A DNA stretch of 32,178 bases from Larix sibirica (lineage: Eukaryota; Streptophyta; Pinopsida; Pinales; Pinaceae). Below, piece after piece: positions 1 to 11,347 of the stretch. How positions within the stretch are numbered: the first letter of the stretch is position 1; each line of letters begins with the position of its first letter. The stretch is from positions 31,218 to 63,395 of the forward strand of contig NWUY0300009673.1 in NCBI GenBank assembly GCA_004151065.3, read 5' to 3'. The notes beneath the pieces are model-generated. The model searched no databases. It saw only the letters and a list, made by a program, of their open reading frames with translations, and had not been told where the DNA came from. The position numbers were made by a program, and so were the translations under genes.

Positions 1-530
1 TTGTAAGCAACCCCTAGAGCTTCTCTGGTGGAGTAAAATGTAGATACAAAAACATAATATGGACTACTACCAAGCTTTGAAAGAATAGCATAAATACATT
101 GAATATATTTCTTAAGTATCTGACATTCTTCAACTTAGACTTTAAGTGTTTTAAATTTAGATAGATAGTCTTCAATGCAAGGGAAATCACTAGGATTTAA
201 AGTAATCAACTAACTGTCAAGTTGGTGAGCTCGTATCCCATTGTATTTACCAAATATAGCTTCCAACTTTGTCTAAGCCACATCTGGTTTGTCAATTCCT
301 TAACAGTGAAACCGTAAATCGTTAGAGATGGACATTTCGATTAATCCACATGCTTCGTCATTTTTATTATCCCATTTGACTTTCTTTGAGGCATTAGTGG
401 AGGCAATTTCTTTTCCCAAAGTTATCCCATACAATCATTTACTTCATAATACATCCTCCATACGGGCTTTCCATGAGAAGTAGTTGGTGTTGGTAATCAA
501 AAGATCACTTGGACTAGCTATATTATAATA
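1..530 (-). pseudogene. Copia-type gag polyprotein, N-terminal part, with six stops
   Basis: In one continuous minus-strand frame the translation matches the gag/UBN2 domain of Ty1-copia elements. It shows a TNTNYFSWKARMEDVL stretch, then KKVKWDNKNDEACGLIEMSI, then DKPDV...TKLEAIFGKYNG and IRAHQLDS. These are characteristic of copia Gag, which packages element RNA into cytoplasmic virus-like particles. No frameshift is needed over about 165 codons, but there are six in-frame stops. Several fall where the family usually has Trp or Gln, so TGG or CAA/CAG decaying to stop by C-to-T change is likely. The start codon is not clear near 530. The frame leaves the window at base 1, so protease, integrase and RT are not seen. 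Confidence 0.8.
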
Positions 531-765
531 TGCAAGTAAGATGGCTTCAAAAAAATAAATTGATGGTCTGCAAGGCTCTCAAAAAAATAGGTAGTTTAAA
601 AAAACAACACTAAAAACAGACTTTGAATTTCAAAGTTATGCCCTTTTGAAGAAGAGCATAAAAATGAACCAAGGTGCCATGTGGCAGTTAAAGGTTGGTC
701 AACATGGTGATGGATGCACAATGACGTTGCTGAGTAAAAAATGAAAAACATTTCCTTCACTAACT

Positions 766-899
766 TTGCCTATAAGCTCGCCTACGGGATGTAGAATAGA
801 CAGTGAATGGGTATACTGTTAAGGCACTCCTTGCGTAAGGTCATTGGTTGGAAACTCCATGGGTACAAGCCTTACAAAAAAAAAATTGCCTATAAGCTC
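766..899 (+). mobile_element. Short tRNA-like SINE with perfect 14-bp target-site duplication
   Basis: The 14-mer TTGCCTATAAGCTC occurs at 766-779 and again, identical, at 886-899. Between them lies a 106-bp body ending in ten A residues (876-885). Flanking direct repeats plus a 3' poly(A) are the signature of LINE-mediated retroposition. The body has a B-box-like GGTTGGAAACTCC at 846-858 and tRNA-like sequence before it (AAGGCACTCCTTGC), so a tRNA-derived SINE is the best reading; the A box is weak. An intact duplication implies insertion after the host Copia leader was already in place. Confidence 0.8.
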
Positions 900-1144
900 A
901 CTTTTGCAAATACGTTACTTTAAAAAAATTAGTGACCCACTTTTATAAAATAAGTGAGAAGCACTTTTACAATGAAGTTATTTTATAAATTAAAGCTGCA
1001 TACAAAAGCAACTTAAAAAATAATATTAAAGTTACTTTGTAATGATTCAATTTTATAAAGTAAGCGAAATGGACTTTACAATAAAATCATGCGGTAACTT
1101 AAAGTTGTATGAACTTTTACAAAAAGTAACTTTAAGAAAAAAAA

Positions 1145-1198
1145 GACTTGAACTCAAGACCTCTTACTTAATAAAATAACTTTCAAACAAGTGGGCTA
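1145..1198 (-). mobile_element. tRNA-like RNA polymerase III promoter pair (SINE head)
   Basis: On the minus strand an A-box-like TAGCCCACTTGT (1198 to 1187) is followed by a B-box-like GAGTTCAAGTC (1155 to 1145). Their starts are 43 bases apart, close to tRNA spacing. A run of T on the minus strand (A-run 1137-1144 on plus) follows directly. No acceptor-stem pairing is evident, so this is a tRNA-derived SINE head or tRNA relic rather than a working tRNA gene. No target duplication was found. Confidence 0.45.
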
Positions 1199-1839
1199 AT
1201 GCAAAATATATAACAAATGTCATGGAGGAGGGTTTTTTTTTACTCTTTGCCTCGATGTGCATGCTTACCCCAAATACCCTTACTTTTGCCTGCAAACACT
1301 TCAACACAACTACACACAAAGATAAACAAAATTTTGAAACTAAATCTTTAAAGCTTGTGTTTAGCTCTCGATAAGCTTACTCAAAAAATACAAGTTCTCT
1401 CTATTTCTAATTTAACAAATTCACACAAAGTGCACAGCAAAGAGAATACGAAGAAACTTGAAAACACTTTCCACTATGTTTATGATTTGTCGAGTTCGCA
1501 CATATCACACAAAAAAAAGCATACATAGGTTGGAAAGGTGGTAAACTAGGGATATAAACAGATTAAAAAAAAGTGAAACTAAAATATTAACCAGGATGAG
1601 AAAGATTTTTTTTAAATCTATAAATGTAAACAGTATACCTCTAGATATGATAAAATGGTTGTATCTTGGGCAAACAGAAACCCTTTCAATGAAACTAAAA
1701 GTGTTTCCAACTAAAAGCAGCGCTCCAAACGCAATGGAACAACTTTCTCAACTCAACCTCGAAATAGTAGAAATTCTTTGATGCATACAATGACACGGGT
1801 TCAAAATCTCTATCAACAATGGGAGCAAGTCTTCGTAAG

Positions 1840-1852
1840 CGCTCTAATGCCA
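1840..1852 (-). promoter_or_regulatory. Degenerate Copia primer-binding site
   Basis: The minus strand reads TGGCATTAGAGCG immediately after the LTR end (...AACA). The usual plant Copia site, complementary to the 3' end of initiator Met-tRNA, is TGGTATCAGAGC. Two substitutions separate them. The perfect version occurs at 16405-16417 in a related copy. Confidence 0.75.
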
Positions 1853-2274
1853 TGTTCAACTAAAAAAGCGTATATCCACAGGTCGAACACCTTAAGCAAC
1901 CGCTCGCACAAACAAAGCATAGATCAACGCACCAATGTATTACGTAGTTACAACCCTCAAAGAGGGAGACAGTCCACAACCCCGACCAATGCAACCACTT
2001 GAGGCAATATATTAATGCAAAAGGAAAATATTTTACATATGAGCTTCTCACTATCAATCATCAACAAATGACCCTCCATGCTATTTAAATAGAGATCATG
2101 GACCAATCAAGTGCCAAGCCATGAATCAATATAGTTGTTAGTATTGAGGAGAACATGAACCATTAGATCACTTTATTTCTTCAACATAATCGTGACCATT
2201 GGATTAGATAATTACAATGCACACTAAAGAAACACACTTTACCTAAAGACACATTAGACCATGAATATCTAACA
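1853..2274 (-). repeat. Copia LTR, copy A (422 bp)
   Basis: This LTR begins TGTTAGATATTC on the minus strand and ends ...GTTGAACA next to the primer-binding site, giving TGTT/AACA termini. It aligns along its length with 2879-3318; shared blocks include CAATATATTAATGCAAAAGG (2005 and 3030), AAATAGAGATCATG and TTTACCTAAAGACAC. Divergence between the two is substantial, so they are not the two LTRs of one recent insertion. Confidence 0.8.
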
Positions 2275-2279
2275 TACCA
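2275..2279. repeat. Candidate 5-bp target duplication TACCA
   Basis: These five bases separate the outer end of LTR copy A from the inner end of an LTR fragment at 2280. On the minus strand they read TGGTA, the first five bases of a Copia primer-binding site. The simplest reading is that element A inserted into the primer-binding site of an older related element. Copia elements make 5-bp duplications. Confidence 0.45.
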
Positions 2280-2345
2280 TGTTTGATAAACATGGTATTT
2301 TCACATAAGTTGAACACCTTATTGCAATTGCAAACACAAATAATT
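2280..2345 (-). repeat. Copia LTR fragment, copy C (3' terminal part only)
   Basis: The plus-strand start TGTTTGATAAACATG matches the inner end of LTR copy B at 2879 almost exactly, and the following TTGAACACCTTA also matches the LTR. Similarity fades beyond about 2345, where leader-like sequence begins. It is therefore a truncated LTR joined to a leader by deletion or recombination. Confidence 0.6.
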
Positions 2346-2878
2346 TAAGAAAATTTATAGAATAAAGAACTTTTCAAAACTTTATAACCACAAGGTTAGA
2401 TCTTAGCTATGGAAAATGCAAGTTTTCTCTTTCTTTCTAATTTGTCAAAATGGCAAAAAGCATAGGAAAAATATAATAGGTTGAAAAGAAAACACTTTTT
2501 GCTATGTTTGTGATTTGTTAAGATCACACAAGGCACTTGACAAAGAGCACACATAGACAGGAAAGGGAGACGACCATAAATATAAACAAAAAACCAAAAT
2601 GAAATACATTAAATGAAAGATATTTTTAAAAATCATAACGAAACTGTATACCTCGGGATCTAATATAAATGGTTGTATCTTGGGAAAATATAAACCTTTT
2701 AAGTGAATGAAAAGGGTTTCCAGCTAAAAATAGTGCTTTAGGCCCATTGGGATGGTTCCCTAGGCCCATAAATGCTCACAAATAGTAGAATGCAAAAGTC
2801 TTTTGATGCATATAGTGACGCAAATTCATGCCCTCGATTAACAACATCTGAAGGTCTTCATAAGCACTATGATGACCA
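2346..2878 (-). repeat. Second Copia leader and degenerate primer-binding site (copy B)
   Basis: From about 2414 this aligns with the copy A leader (1387-1839) at nearly constant spacing to the LTR. The primer-binding site at about 2864-2878 is degenerate on the minus strand (TGGTCATCATAGTGC). No gag follows; the leader runs straight into LTR fragment C. Confidence 0.7.
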
Positions 2879-3318
2879 TGTTTGATAAACATGATATTTC
2901 CACACAAGTCAAACACCTTAGGAAATCACTCACATAAAAAGATCAATGATCAGTACACCAATGTATTATGTGGTTAAAACCTTCAGAGAGGAAAGCAATT
3001 CACAACCCAAGACAATGCAACGACTTGAGGCAATATATTAATGCAAAAGGAAAATAATTTACATACAAGTTTCTCACAATCGATCATTAGTAGATGACCC
3101 TACATGCACTTTAAATAGAGATCATGTACCAAATAGGTGTTAATCTATTAATCAATATAATTATGAGAAGATGAGTCATTGGATCATGTTAAGTCCAGAA
3201 CATAATCATGATAGTAGGATCAGATAATTTGAATGCACAGTAAAGAAACACATTTTACCTAAAGACACTTAAACAAAGTTGATATTAACTAATGTCTAAG
3301 TATCTAAATATGCTAACA
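2879..3318 (-). repeat. Copia LTR, copy B (440 bp)
   Basis: On the minus strand it starts TGTTAGCATATTTAG and ends ATCAAACA, flanked internally by the copy B primer-binding site. It aligns with LTR copy A but with a modest insertion near its outer end. Sequence beyond 3318 shows no further similarity. Confidence 0.75.
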
Positions 3319-6300
3319 CCGATTTTCTCAAGACAAACTTCAATAGCAACCAACACTATAAAAAAATATTACCATTCATTACTTATCCTATTTAATAATC
3401 AAAATATCTTTAGAAAATAAATAAAAATAAATATGTACTAAGATTTTGTTGTCCTCAATGTTTATTTTTATTTAAAGTTTGTTTGACAAGCTATGAAATT
3501 TAATATAAATAACATGTATTTTGAGAGAAGATCAATGTAAAGGCTAGAGATGGATGGATTCATAAGGTTACAGCTAACATGTCTATAGAGAGAAAATTAC
3601 CTTTGTAACAATTAAGTCCATGCTTACTGCACTCTATTAATATGAGTCATAAATTGATGAAAGTTCAAGTAACTTAGAGAAATTTCATTGAGGCCATGCA
3701 TAATGTGCTATGTACCCTAAATAATTCATTTAGTATTTGGACTTGTGTATGCACAAAGATAATACATTTCAGGATTATGCAATTAATGAATTCCGTAATG
3801 TATCAACTATCAGAAAAATGTATGTTGATTCTTCGAGAACATTAAAATCCCACCAAATGATTTGACGATGTTGAGTTAGTTACAAAGTACCTTTGAAACT
3901 TGAGAAATGAAGTAACATAAATTTAATTCAGGTTTTAAAAACCACACTTATGTCTTTGTATTTTCATTCATTAATAATATAACACCCTTCGTGAGTAGAC
4001 ATTATAGAATTTCCATTTCCCTCAATAATAAAATGACACAATTTTCATATTATAAGAATCATTCTGATATTCTTATTGTTGATGTTGGATTAACTCCTTG
4101 TTTGAAAATAATGGGGACATCCTCAAGCATTGAAGTCGTCCAATAATGAAGTTGGTGATAATTTTCTAAAAGGTTTTGGGACAAATTTTATATAGCATTA
4201 CTTGCTACCATGATTGATGAAATACATATAAATGTATGACTTAAGAGATAATTAAAAGTAATGTTTAATATATCTAATTCGTAAGATAATTTTATAAATG
4301 GTATATTTTTTATATTTAATTTATCACTAAAAAAAATACTTATGTGTAATGTGAAATCTAATATTTTCATTAAAATAACAAGACATACAACTAAAGGTGG
4401 TGTCATTATTCCTTATTCATCCTATCATGAAATTATTCTTCTATATCTCAAGGCATGTAACAACACATCGTGGTAAACTCCATATGCATCATTACTCGTA
4501 TCTAAACACATAATATCGTTTTCTTCTTCAAAAGGAGACATGAAGACTAGAAGGATATGCTCACCAATAATATAAATATTGGAATGCTCTAATCTAAGGT
4601 GTGGGTGGTGAATTTGAGTGGGTGGGGCTAAGTGAAAGCATTGATGTAGACAAAATATCCACTTATACCTCCAAACTAAGGATCAAAATAAAGATCCATC
4701 AATAGCATAGACTACAAGGAAAGAAGCGAGTAGAGAAAAGGCACAGGCCATACCCCTTCCAGATCAAGATCAAGACCCTGTAGATTGAGGTACATAGCCT
4801 ATTGAAAAGCCTTGATTGCAAAGGGTCCAATTCCACCTCACACTAATCTTTTTCAAGAATTGTTTTGCCAATAAAAGGTTCATACCTAAACCAATTTTAA
4901 AGGTCAATGAAATCACAAAAAAACAACATATATAATATAGATAAGGTCAATCTATTATGCTTTAAGGATTTTCTCTTGAGGCATGGTTGATGTGTCTTTT
5001 GCAATCATGGGGAGGAGTAGTTTCAAAAATAAATCTAAGAGGAGGGTTTATTTTAGATTGATCTTACACAAACTGCTTCATTGATGTCACTCATGGGTAT
5101 AATTTGTAATATGGTTGGTCGTGGTTTGGCAACATGTAGTAAGGATTTTAACCCCATTGTCATGGTGGACTGATAACAAAAAATATGTCAGTATGGCTTA
5201 AGATAGGGAACCAAACATGGCATGAATCCATGTGGGTTGTTCAATATGTCATTTGATGGATTCCTCCATGAGGGTGCATTGAATCAACTATAGTCAAATA
5301 GAATGTACTCTGATACTACTAGATAAGCACCAAATATGAAAGGTCATCATATGGATTGATGGTTCTTCACTAGGTTAACACTCATATTTTGGAGTATTGG
5401 ATGGTAATTTTGTAGGCATGATTAGCCAAATCCGACCATGAGGATAGGGTCATTGATGAGTTTCATCAAATCTAGAAGATTTCGACTAGCCATATACGTC
5501 TGTTTTAATTTACTCAACCATGGTGGATGAACTAGTAGTAAACAAGCACATGGTGGATGAGCTCAAAGTAGAAGATCTTGATGTGCACAAGCTTAGGTTT
5601 GGGTTTAGAGAGTTTACAATTTGCATTAATGGAGATATAGAAAAAATGGGGATCCCTCTTAGCAAAGGAGTAAGGCCTCTAAACCTAAGAGAATGCCTAG
5701 GAAATTGAAGGTTCACAATAATGTGTGTTTTTAAATATCTTTGATGTGCAAGGTAATGGGCAAAATAAATGTGCTAAATGTAAAAAATCATCTAATAAAT
5801 TTATCCAATTGAAGTATGTGTGTAGGTCATGCAACAAGTATTTTGTAAGTATGTTCCAATTAGTGAAAATGTGTGGTGTTTCATGAAGAGTTTTCAAGTG
5901 ATAAGGGATGGTAAAAGCACACTCCTAAGACTCTAGAAATTCTCACACAATACACAAATCATAACTAGTCACTCCAAGTGTCACAAATGACATTGATGAA
6001 TTCCACTGAATGAAGTAAGTGAAGGTAATATAAAATTAGTTAAGTAAAATTCCCATGGGAGTGAGGTACTTGGGGGAACCAGCTATCCATCTTAGGTGCC
6101 TTTGCAATCCTACAAAAGCCACTTAATGCTGGTAACTATGATATCTCTAAATATATTATGGACAAGGGGTTACTGGATCCAAATAGTGAAGAGGTGACAT
6201 GCAGCATGAAAGAGTTAGGTGGTTCTATCAAGCTACCAATTCCAACCTAGGCATTGACACTCAAAATCTATGCATCCCTTATGCAAGTAAACACATTTGC

Positions 6301-7853
6301 TAAAAAGGATTTCAAGAAACCTAAGAAAAAAACTATGTTTTGATTATAAACAACCATGGAACATTGTTTGAATACTTATTTTTAACATCCTAGCTTAAAT
6401 TATACTTTCTTCTATCATTGAGAAATGATTCACTAGATTAGATTTAAGTCACTTTACTTTCTTGAAGTCTCAATTTGGTGACATGAACCAAAAATATTTA
6501 TCATACTTTGAAGTGAGATAGTATTTAGGTCCTTTAATGTGTGCACAAGTGTAGTGATAAATAAACATAACAATGCATTAGTTGTATGCTAAAAAAAATA
6601 AATTTGTGAGAAGTAAAAGAGCTAGAAAACCATAAATACATGGAATGGGTTATTCCATTACCAAGACATGAAAGTACCTTTTAATTTCTACCCAATTAAA
6701 CTACGTAAATAGTATGGTTACAACAACCAATAAATAGTGGAAATTTTGAATCTGTCTATAGAGCTTTATAGAAAAGTCAAACCCATAATAAAAACAATTT
6801 TTCAAGAGAATTGCATAGGTCTTAGACTTAATAGATGTGTGGTTCTCATAATCGCATGAGTTAGCAAAGTAAATTTGTGTGATGGCATAGATATATAGAT
6901 GGGTTCCTATGTGATTTTAGGGCATGGGTTTCAAAGAAAAACCCACGCAGATAGATCCTTCAAATCATGAGAAATTCAAAACCTTTTTTTTAAATGGAAA
7001 CTCTTGAATTGGTTGTTGGGGAATATATCCTTTAAAGATTACTTGCAAAGTAACAAAGGTTACAAAATAGCTTTAGAAACAACAAAGAGTGATATTTAAG
7101 GGATCAAACTCCCAAGTATGGTTGTCATTCTACATATGGGGTTATTGTGCATGAGAGTACCAGAAAATTATTCTAGCTAGTTATTATAATTAAGAGCAAA
7201 AAAAATGGATGAGTGAACAACGACATAAACAACCTATCTATCCCTTAGGATGCATATTAACTATTAAAGCATAAAAATAATGAATTTCAATGATTCTAAA
7301 AGCATTTAACAACTTTCAGGGAGGAGAAAATAAGTTATTTATTATCCAATGGAAAGGCAAAATAACATGAGCTATATCACCTAGGAAGAATTTAAAAATT
7401 GTGGCCTCCAATATTCATTAAGGGAGGGTCCTTTACTCCTCCATTAGGTTCTCTCAATCTATGGATATGAATAATGGTATTTACCCTTGTACATGGACAC
7501 CATGGAAAGGGGAAAGAGCAACATGAAAGTAAGCAAACACTAGATTAAGTGAGAGGAAGCAATGCTAATGCTCTTCATACTCTTTGACTTACTTCCTCCA
7601 ACATTACCTCACATTAAAACTATGTTTTAAATGCATGGTAATGCGTCGTGTTTACAAATTGAAACTAGGCTAGATGAGAATTGGTTTAGGTGGGATTGCT
7701 CAAGTTTTAGGCATGGGATCCCATGTGCTTGACATAGCACAAGGGAGGGTCACTTACACACATATTGATGAGGAAGGACAACTTGACCAAGCTATCATTA
7801 ATATACTAGCTAATTTGGGCACCCTTTGGCATTTATGGGCCACATAATTCCTC
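3319..7853. other. AT-rich stretch with no recognised gene
   Basis: Only short open frames occur and none resembles a known protein. Two short local frames were inspected, 5520-5708 (MVDEL repeated at its start) and 6065-6250 (61 codons, no proper start), and neither was recognised. A weak Copia-like primer-binding word lies at 5306-5318 on the minus strand. Nothing else could be supported. Confidence 0.5.
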
Positions 7854-7950
7854 GATTCACATATTTGCAAGTATCACACTGGTATCTTAAGATATGTAGG
7901 GCCACCACACATGTTCATGTATCTTGATTCACATATTTGCAAGTATCACA
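7854..7950 (+). repeat. 25-bp direct repeat, 72 bp apart
   Basis: GATTCACATATTTGCAAGTA continuing TCACA occurs at 7854-7878 and again at 7926-7950 with no mismatch. The surrounding sequence differs, so this is a local partial duplication rather than a long tandem array. Confidence 0.75.
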
Positions 7951-9894
7951 TGTGTTCATGGATAAATACCATGCAAAACTTGATTTAGTCAACTGCAAAT
8001 TTTACTAGATTGAATATCATGTAATTGGCCCACAAACCATATTTTTAAATGCATGAAGTTGTGTTATTGCTTCTTTGTGATATTTCCAAGTAAAACCACT
8101 TAAATTTCTCAAATGAGATGAATTAGGGTGATAACATTTCTAACTTTGAGTCATGAAAGTGCCATTTATTTTTTCCTTGGTCGAGATAATGATGTAATTC
8201 AAGAAACTTAATCACTCTAAGATCTTTTCTTAAGTTATTTTCCTTAAAGGGATCCCTCAATGATATAAATTTGAATCTAAATATTTCAAGTCTCAATGCC
8301 TTCTCAACCTCATTGAATCCCTTTAGGACATGCCATATGCATGTGTAAGTGTTTATAATACCACACCTCCTCTATCTCTTAAAGTGCAAGACATATTATA
8401 TTTAACTCTCTGAAAACCATGATGTCCTTCAAAATTGGCTTACAAAATATGAATTTTAGTTTCATTTCAATATTGCAATAAAAACACTTTAAAATGTTTG
8501 CATAATAAAAACCTAAAATAGGCATAGCACTAATAACTTCCATCTTTTAGCTCTAAGTTAGCACCATGAACGAATTGTCAAGCTAAGATCACACATTTAA
8601 TAAAAAACTCTAGACATGTACACTTCTTAATATTCTCACACTCTCACAAAATGAGTGCATATAATGAATTTAGGTATCCAATTCCTACAACTTCAAGCAT
8701 TTCAAGATTTAAGTTAATCAATGATTAAGGACTATGTGATTATATCATAAAGGACATCTAACTCAATATTTTTAGTCTAATTTGGTGAATATACCATCAA
8801 ATAATATGCATGGATCAATAGGATAAAAAGCGACAATTCATCCTATATAGCATTACCATTGTCACAGTGAAAATGTTCCAATATCTAATGCATGCACTAT
8901 GCTCACCTCACTGAAATGTTTCTAAATGTGGTGGTTAATATGATGACATATAACAAATTGTATACATAGTCTGATCAATAACAATTCAAAGGGATGATTA
9001 TCTACTCTAGATCATAACTCTTTACAATTTATGTATATTTAATTTAAATTCAACTCTTAAAATGAGTAGATTTTTTCCAATTACTTAACTTAGTTATTAA
9101 CGATGAAAAGATGAAAAATCGACACATAACCAAGTTTTTTGTTTTTACAAAGATTTTAATTCATTGTAGTCACACAACTAAGAAATATTTTGGAAAAAAA
9201 CTGATCAAACACTAAAAAAAAATGTATGGATATTATACATTGACATGAAAATATATGTATGTGTTTGTATCTTGTGTAACTTATCCAAACTTATAACCCA
9301 TTCTTAATTCCATTAAAAACCTAAAAAAACATTTCAATGGTTACTTAGATGATTTACTTAAGACTAACCGAGAGAATGACTATGCTATTTTCTTTTTATA
9401 GATACATGAAGATGGCAATATTTATACTTGTGAAAAGACAAAAATATACACCAGGGAATAAAACTTGTGTTCACCAATGTATGTTACAATTACGAGTACT
9501 TAGATTTTTCCATGTTTGATAGAGGCAATATATTTTAAAGTTATTGGTGATCCACACTAGATAATATGGTTGATATGAAGATGGGACAAGTTATGGTTTT
9601 CATTTACAAACAAATACACATTTTGAATAAGTTAAGTGTTAGTAGACTTGTTGTGAGGGTACCACCATAAATACCCAAGACCTTGTATGAAAATGTACTG
9701 GACATTCATTGTAGGTATAACTATGCAATTTATAAGTTAATAAATGTTTAAATTTGAAACTTTCTCGTGTTTTATTTCACAAATCCCCTCTGACTTCACT
9801 TTTTGGAGTCAAACATCAACAATTAAGAAAAATATGAATGGACCAAAGATGTCAATAAAAAAAGACAAGTAAGTATAAGCTACCTTGTAAAATA
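7951..9894. other. AT-rich stretch, nothing recognised
   Basis: No open frame of interest, no tRNA-like boxes and no LTR or LINE similarity was seen on either strand. Confidence 0.45.
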
Positions 9895-9993
9895 TCAAGA
9901 AAGATATACCAAAGGCATGATGAGTATTAGATAATATAACTTCAAGAAAGATATACCAAAGGCATGATAAGCATTAAACAATATAACTTCAAG
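9895..9993 (+). repeat. 47-bp tandem repeat, two copies
   Basis: The unit starting TCAAGAAAGATATACCAAAG occurs at 9895-9941 and 9942-9988, with a few substitutions (for example GAGTATTAGATAAT against AAGCATTAAACAAT). A third copy begins with TCAAG at 9989 and stops. Confidence 0.8.
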
Positions 9994-11099
9994 TTGGTGA
10001 TGAATGTGGTTGCATTTGGTGAAATAAAGATTAAACGGACCACATAGGAAAATGAAGTCCATTGTATTTATAGAATTCAATTTGTTGTAAATATCAATGA
10101 AAATCTTTTTATCTAGTTTTTTTCCCTTAAATTGATATATACTCTATTGTAGATTAGTTTAAATTGTGAGAATTTAAATTATAAAATTCATTATTAAATA
10201 AAAAATATAATTTCAAATGTAATAATTCATATTCTTGTATTATATAAACTTGGGAAACTAGATCCATTAAATATGGTGAAATAAAGTTATTTTAAATTAG
10301 AAAAAAATGAGAGAAAACTTAGTATAATAAGTTATATACCAAACAACAAGATTAGGTCCAAAAATTTAATTCAATTAAAATTTGATAAGAAACTTTAAGG
10401 TGGGGAGGTTTAATATGATTCAAAATCTAGTGGAAGTAATTAGTTATGGGGATAAAAATCCACATCATTCCAAGCAGTGTAAAGATGAAATGTCACAAAC
10501 TCATAATAGTTAAACCAAAATAAAAGATCATAACCCCAAGTTCAAAGTTCACAATACTTAAGTTGTTGGAACCTTAAAGGATAAGAACATGAAATTTCAT
10601 AAAGATTATAAACCTAGCCCATAGTGTTGAATCTGAGTAGATAAAAAGATTGCAATGATACAATTGCAGAATGTTGTAAGTGTTATGCTACATGAGTACA
10701 AAAAGATTAAGAATGTTACAACTTTGACAATCAAAGCATTTGTGAAATTAAATTACATGGAGTGGATTATTCAAGGAACCTATAGAAACAAGATCTTATG
10801 ATGTTTGGTTTTCAAAGGTGATGTTATTGACATTCCAATTAAACAACTTCATATTTTTATAAACAAATGTACATTTATAAGAAAAAAATGGAAAGATTGT
10901 AGAGATTACCTAGAGCTAAGAACTATTGGTGAAGTAAATGCGTGAAACTCTTGGCCAACAAGTTAGTGTAATGTTGTTTTCATTGTTAAATCATAATTAC
11001 ATGATTTCATGTTATTATCTGAGTATATGTAATGTGGTCTCTTCATTATAAATTATGGTATGCATGAATTTGAATATGAATGTTGTAAAATCTAATCTA
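9994..11099. other. AT-rich stretch before the LINE, nothing recognised
   Basis: Very AT-rich with only short open frames. Base composition changes sharply to GC-richer DNA at about 11100, where the LINE begins. Confidence 0.45.
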
Positions 11100-11113
11100 T
11101 CCTTCTGGGAGAG

Positions 11114-11175
11114 TTTCACTAATGCCCTAGGGTTTCGCTGATGGGATGGGGGTTTCATTGATGCTCTAGGGTTTC
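11114..11175 (+). repeat. LINE 5' leader direct repeat with telo-box-like words
   Basis: TTTCACTAATGCCCTAGGGT (11114) and TTTCATTGATGCTCTAGGGT (11153) are two copies of a 23-bp unit. Each contains CTAGGGTTT, whose complement AAACCCTAG resembles the plant telo-box promoter element. Repeated leaders often serve as internal promoters in LINEs; that role here is inferred. Confidence 0.6.
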
Positions 11176-11347
11176 TGAGAGCATTGTATCTAAGACCATA
11201 CAGTCCAAGTCCATTTGGGTTTAGTTTAATTAGACACTTTGTTCAATTTTATGGATGTTTCTTTCTTTTCCGGTTTCTATACTCATGTATATGGATAAAG
11301 TTGACTTTTCAGCAGACAAGGAGGCACTACCATAAAGTCTGTTTCAG

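Larger units (their letters stand above)
531..1839 (-). other. Untranslated leader of the Copia element, with SINE inserts
   Basis: This stretch lies between the primer-binding site and gag of the minus-strand Copia element. It has no credible coding sequence. The part from about 1387 to 1839 aligns by eye with 2414-2863, the leader of a second copy (shared blocks such as ATGGTTGTATCTTGGG, at 1654 and 2670). It is interrupted by a SINE at 780-885 and contains a tRNA-like A-box/B-box pair at 1145-1198. The remainder is AT-rich with loose internal repetition of AAGTAACTTTAA-like words between about 950 and 1140. Confidence 0.6.
1..2274 (-). mobile_element. Ty1-copia LTR retrotransposon, 5' portion (runs off the left edge)
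   Basis: Read on the minus strand the order is LTR (2274 to 1853), a degenerate initiator-Met tRNA primer-binding site (1852 to 1840), an untranslated leader, then a copia-type gag reading frame continuing past base 1. This is the canonical 5' organisation of a Ty1-copia element. The LTR has TGTT...AACA ends. The leader contains a separate SINE insertion (780-885). The gag frame carries six stops, so this copy is dead. The element abuts bases 2275-2279 (TACCA), which may be its 5-bp target duplication. The other LTR would lie left of the window. Confidence 0.8.

Noticed and set aside
5306-5318. Another Copia primer-binding site (minus-strand TAGTATCAGAGTA)
   Set aside because: Two mismatches to the core and no LTR end or leader similarity beside it.
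5520-5708. 62-codon open frame with a repeated MVDEL start
   Set aside because: Short, no recognised domain, and an overlapping antisense frame of similar length exists; chance is likely.
6065-6250. 61-codon open stretch resembling a gag or domain fragment
   Set aside because: Preceded directly by a stop, no start codon at the beginning, and no family recognised; too short to claim.
7854-9993. CRISPR-like or satellite array
   Set aside because: Only two-copy direct repeats with different periods are present; no regular repeat-spacer series.
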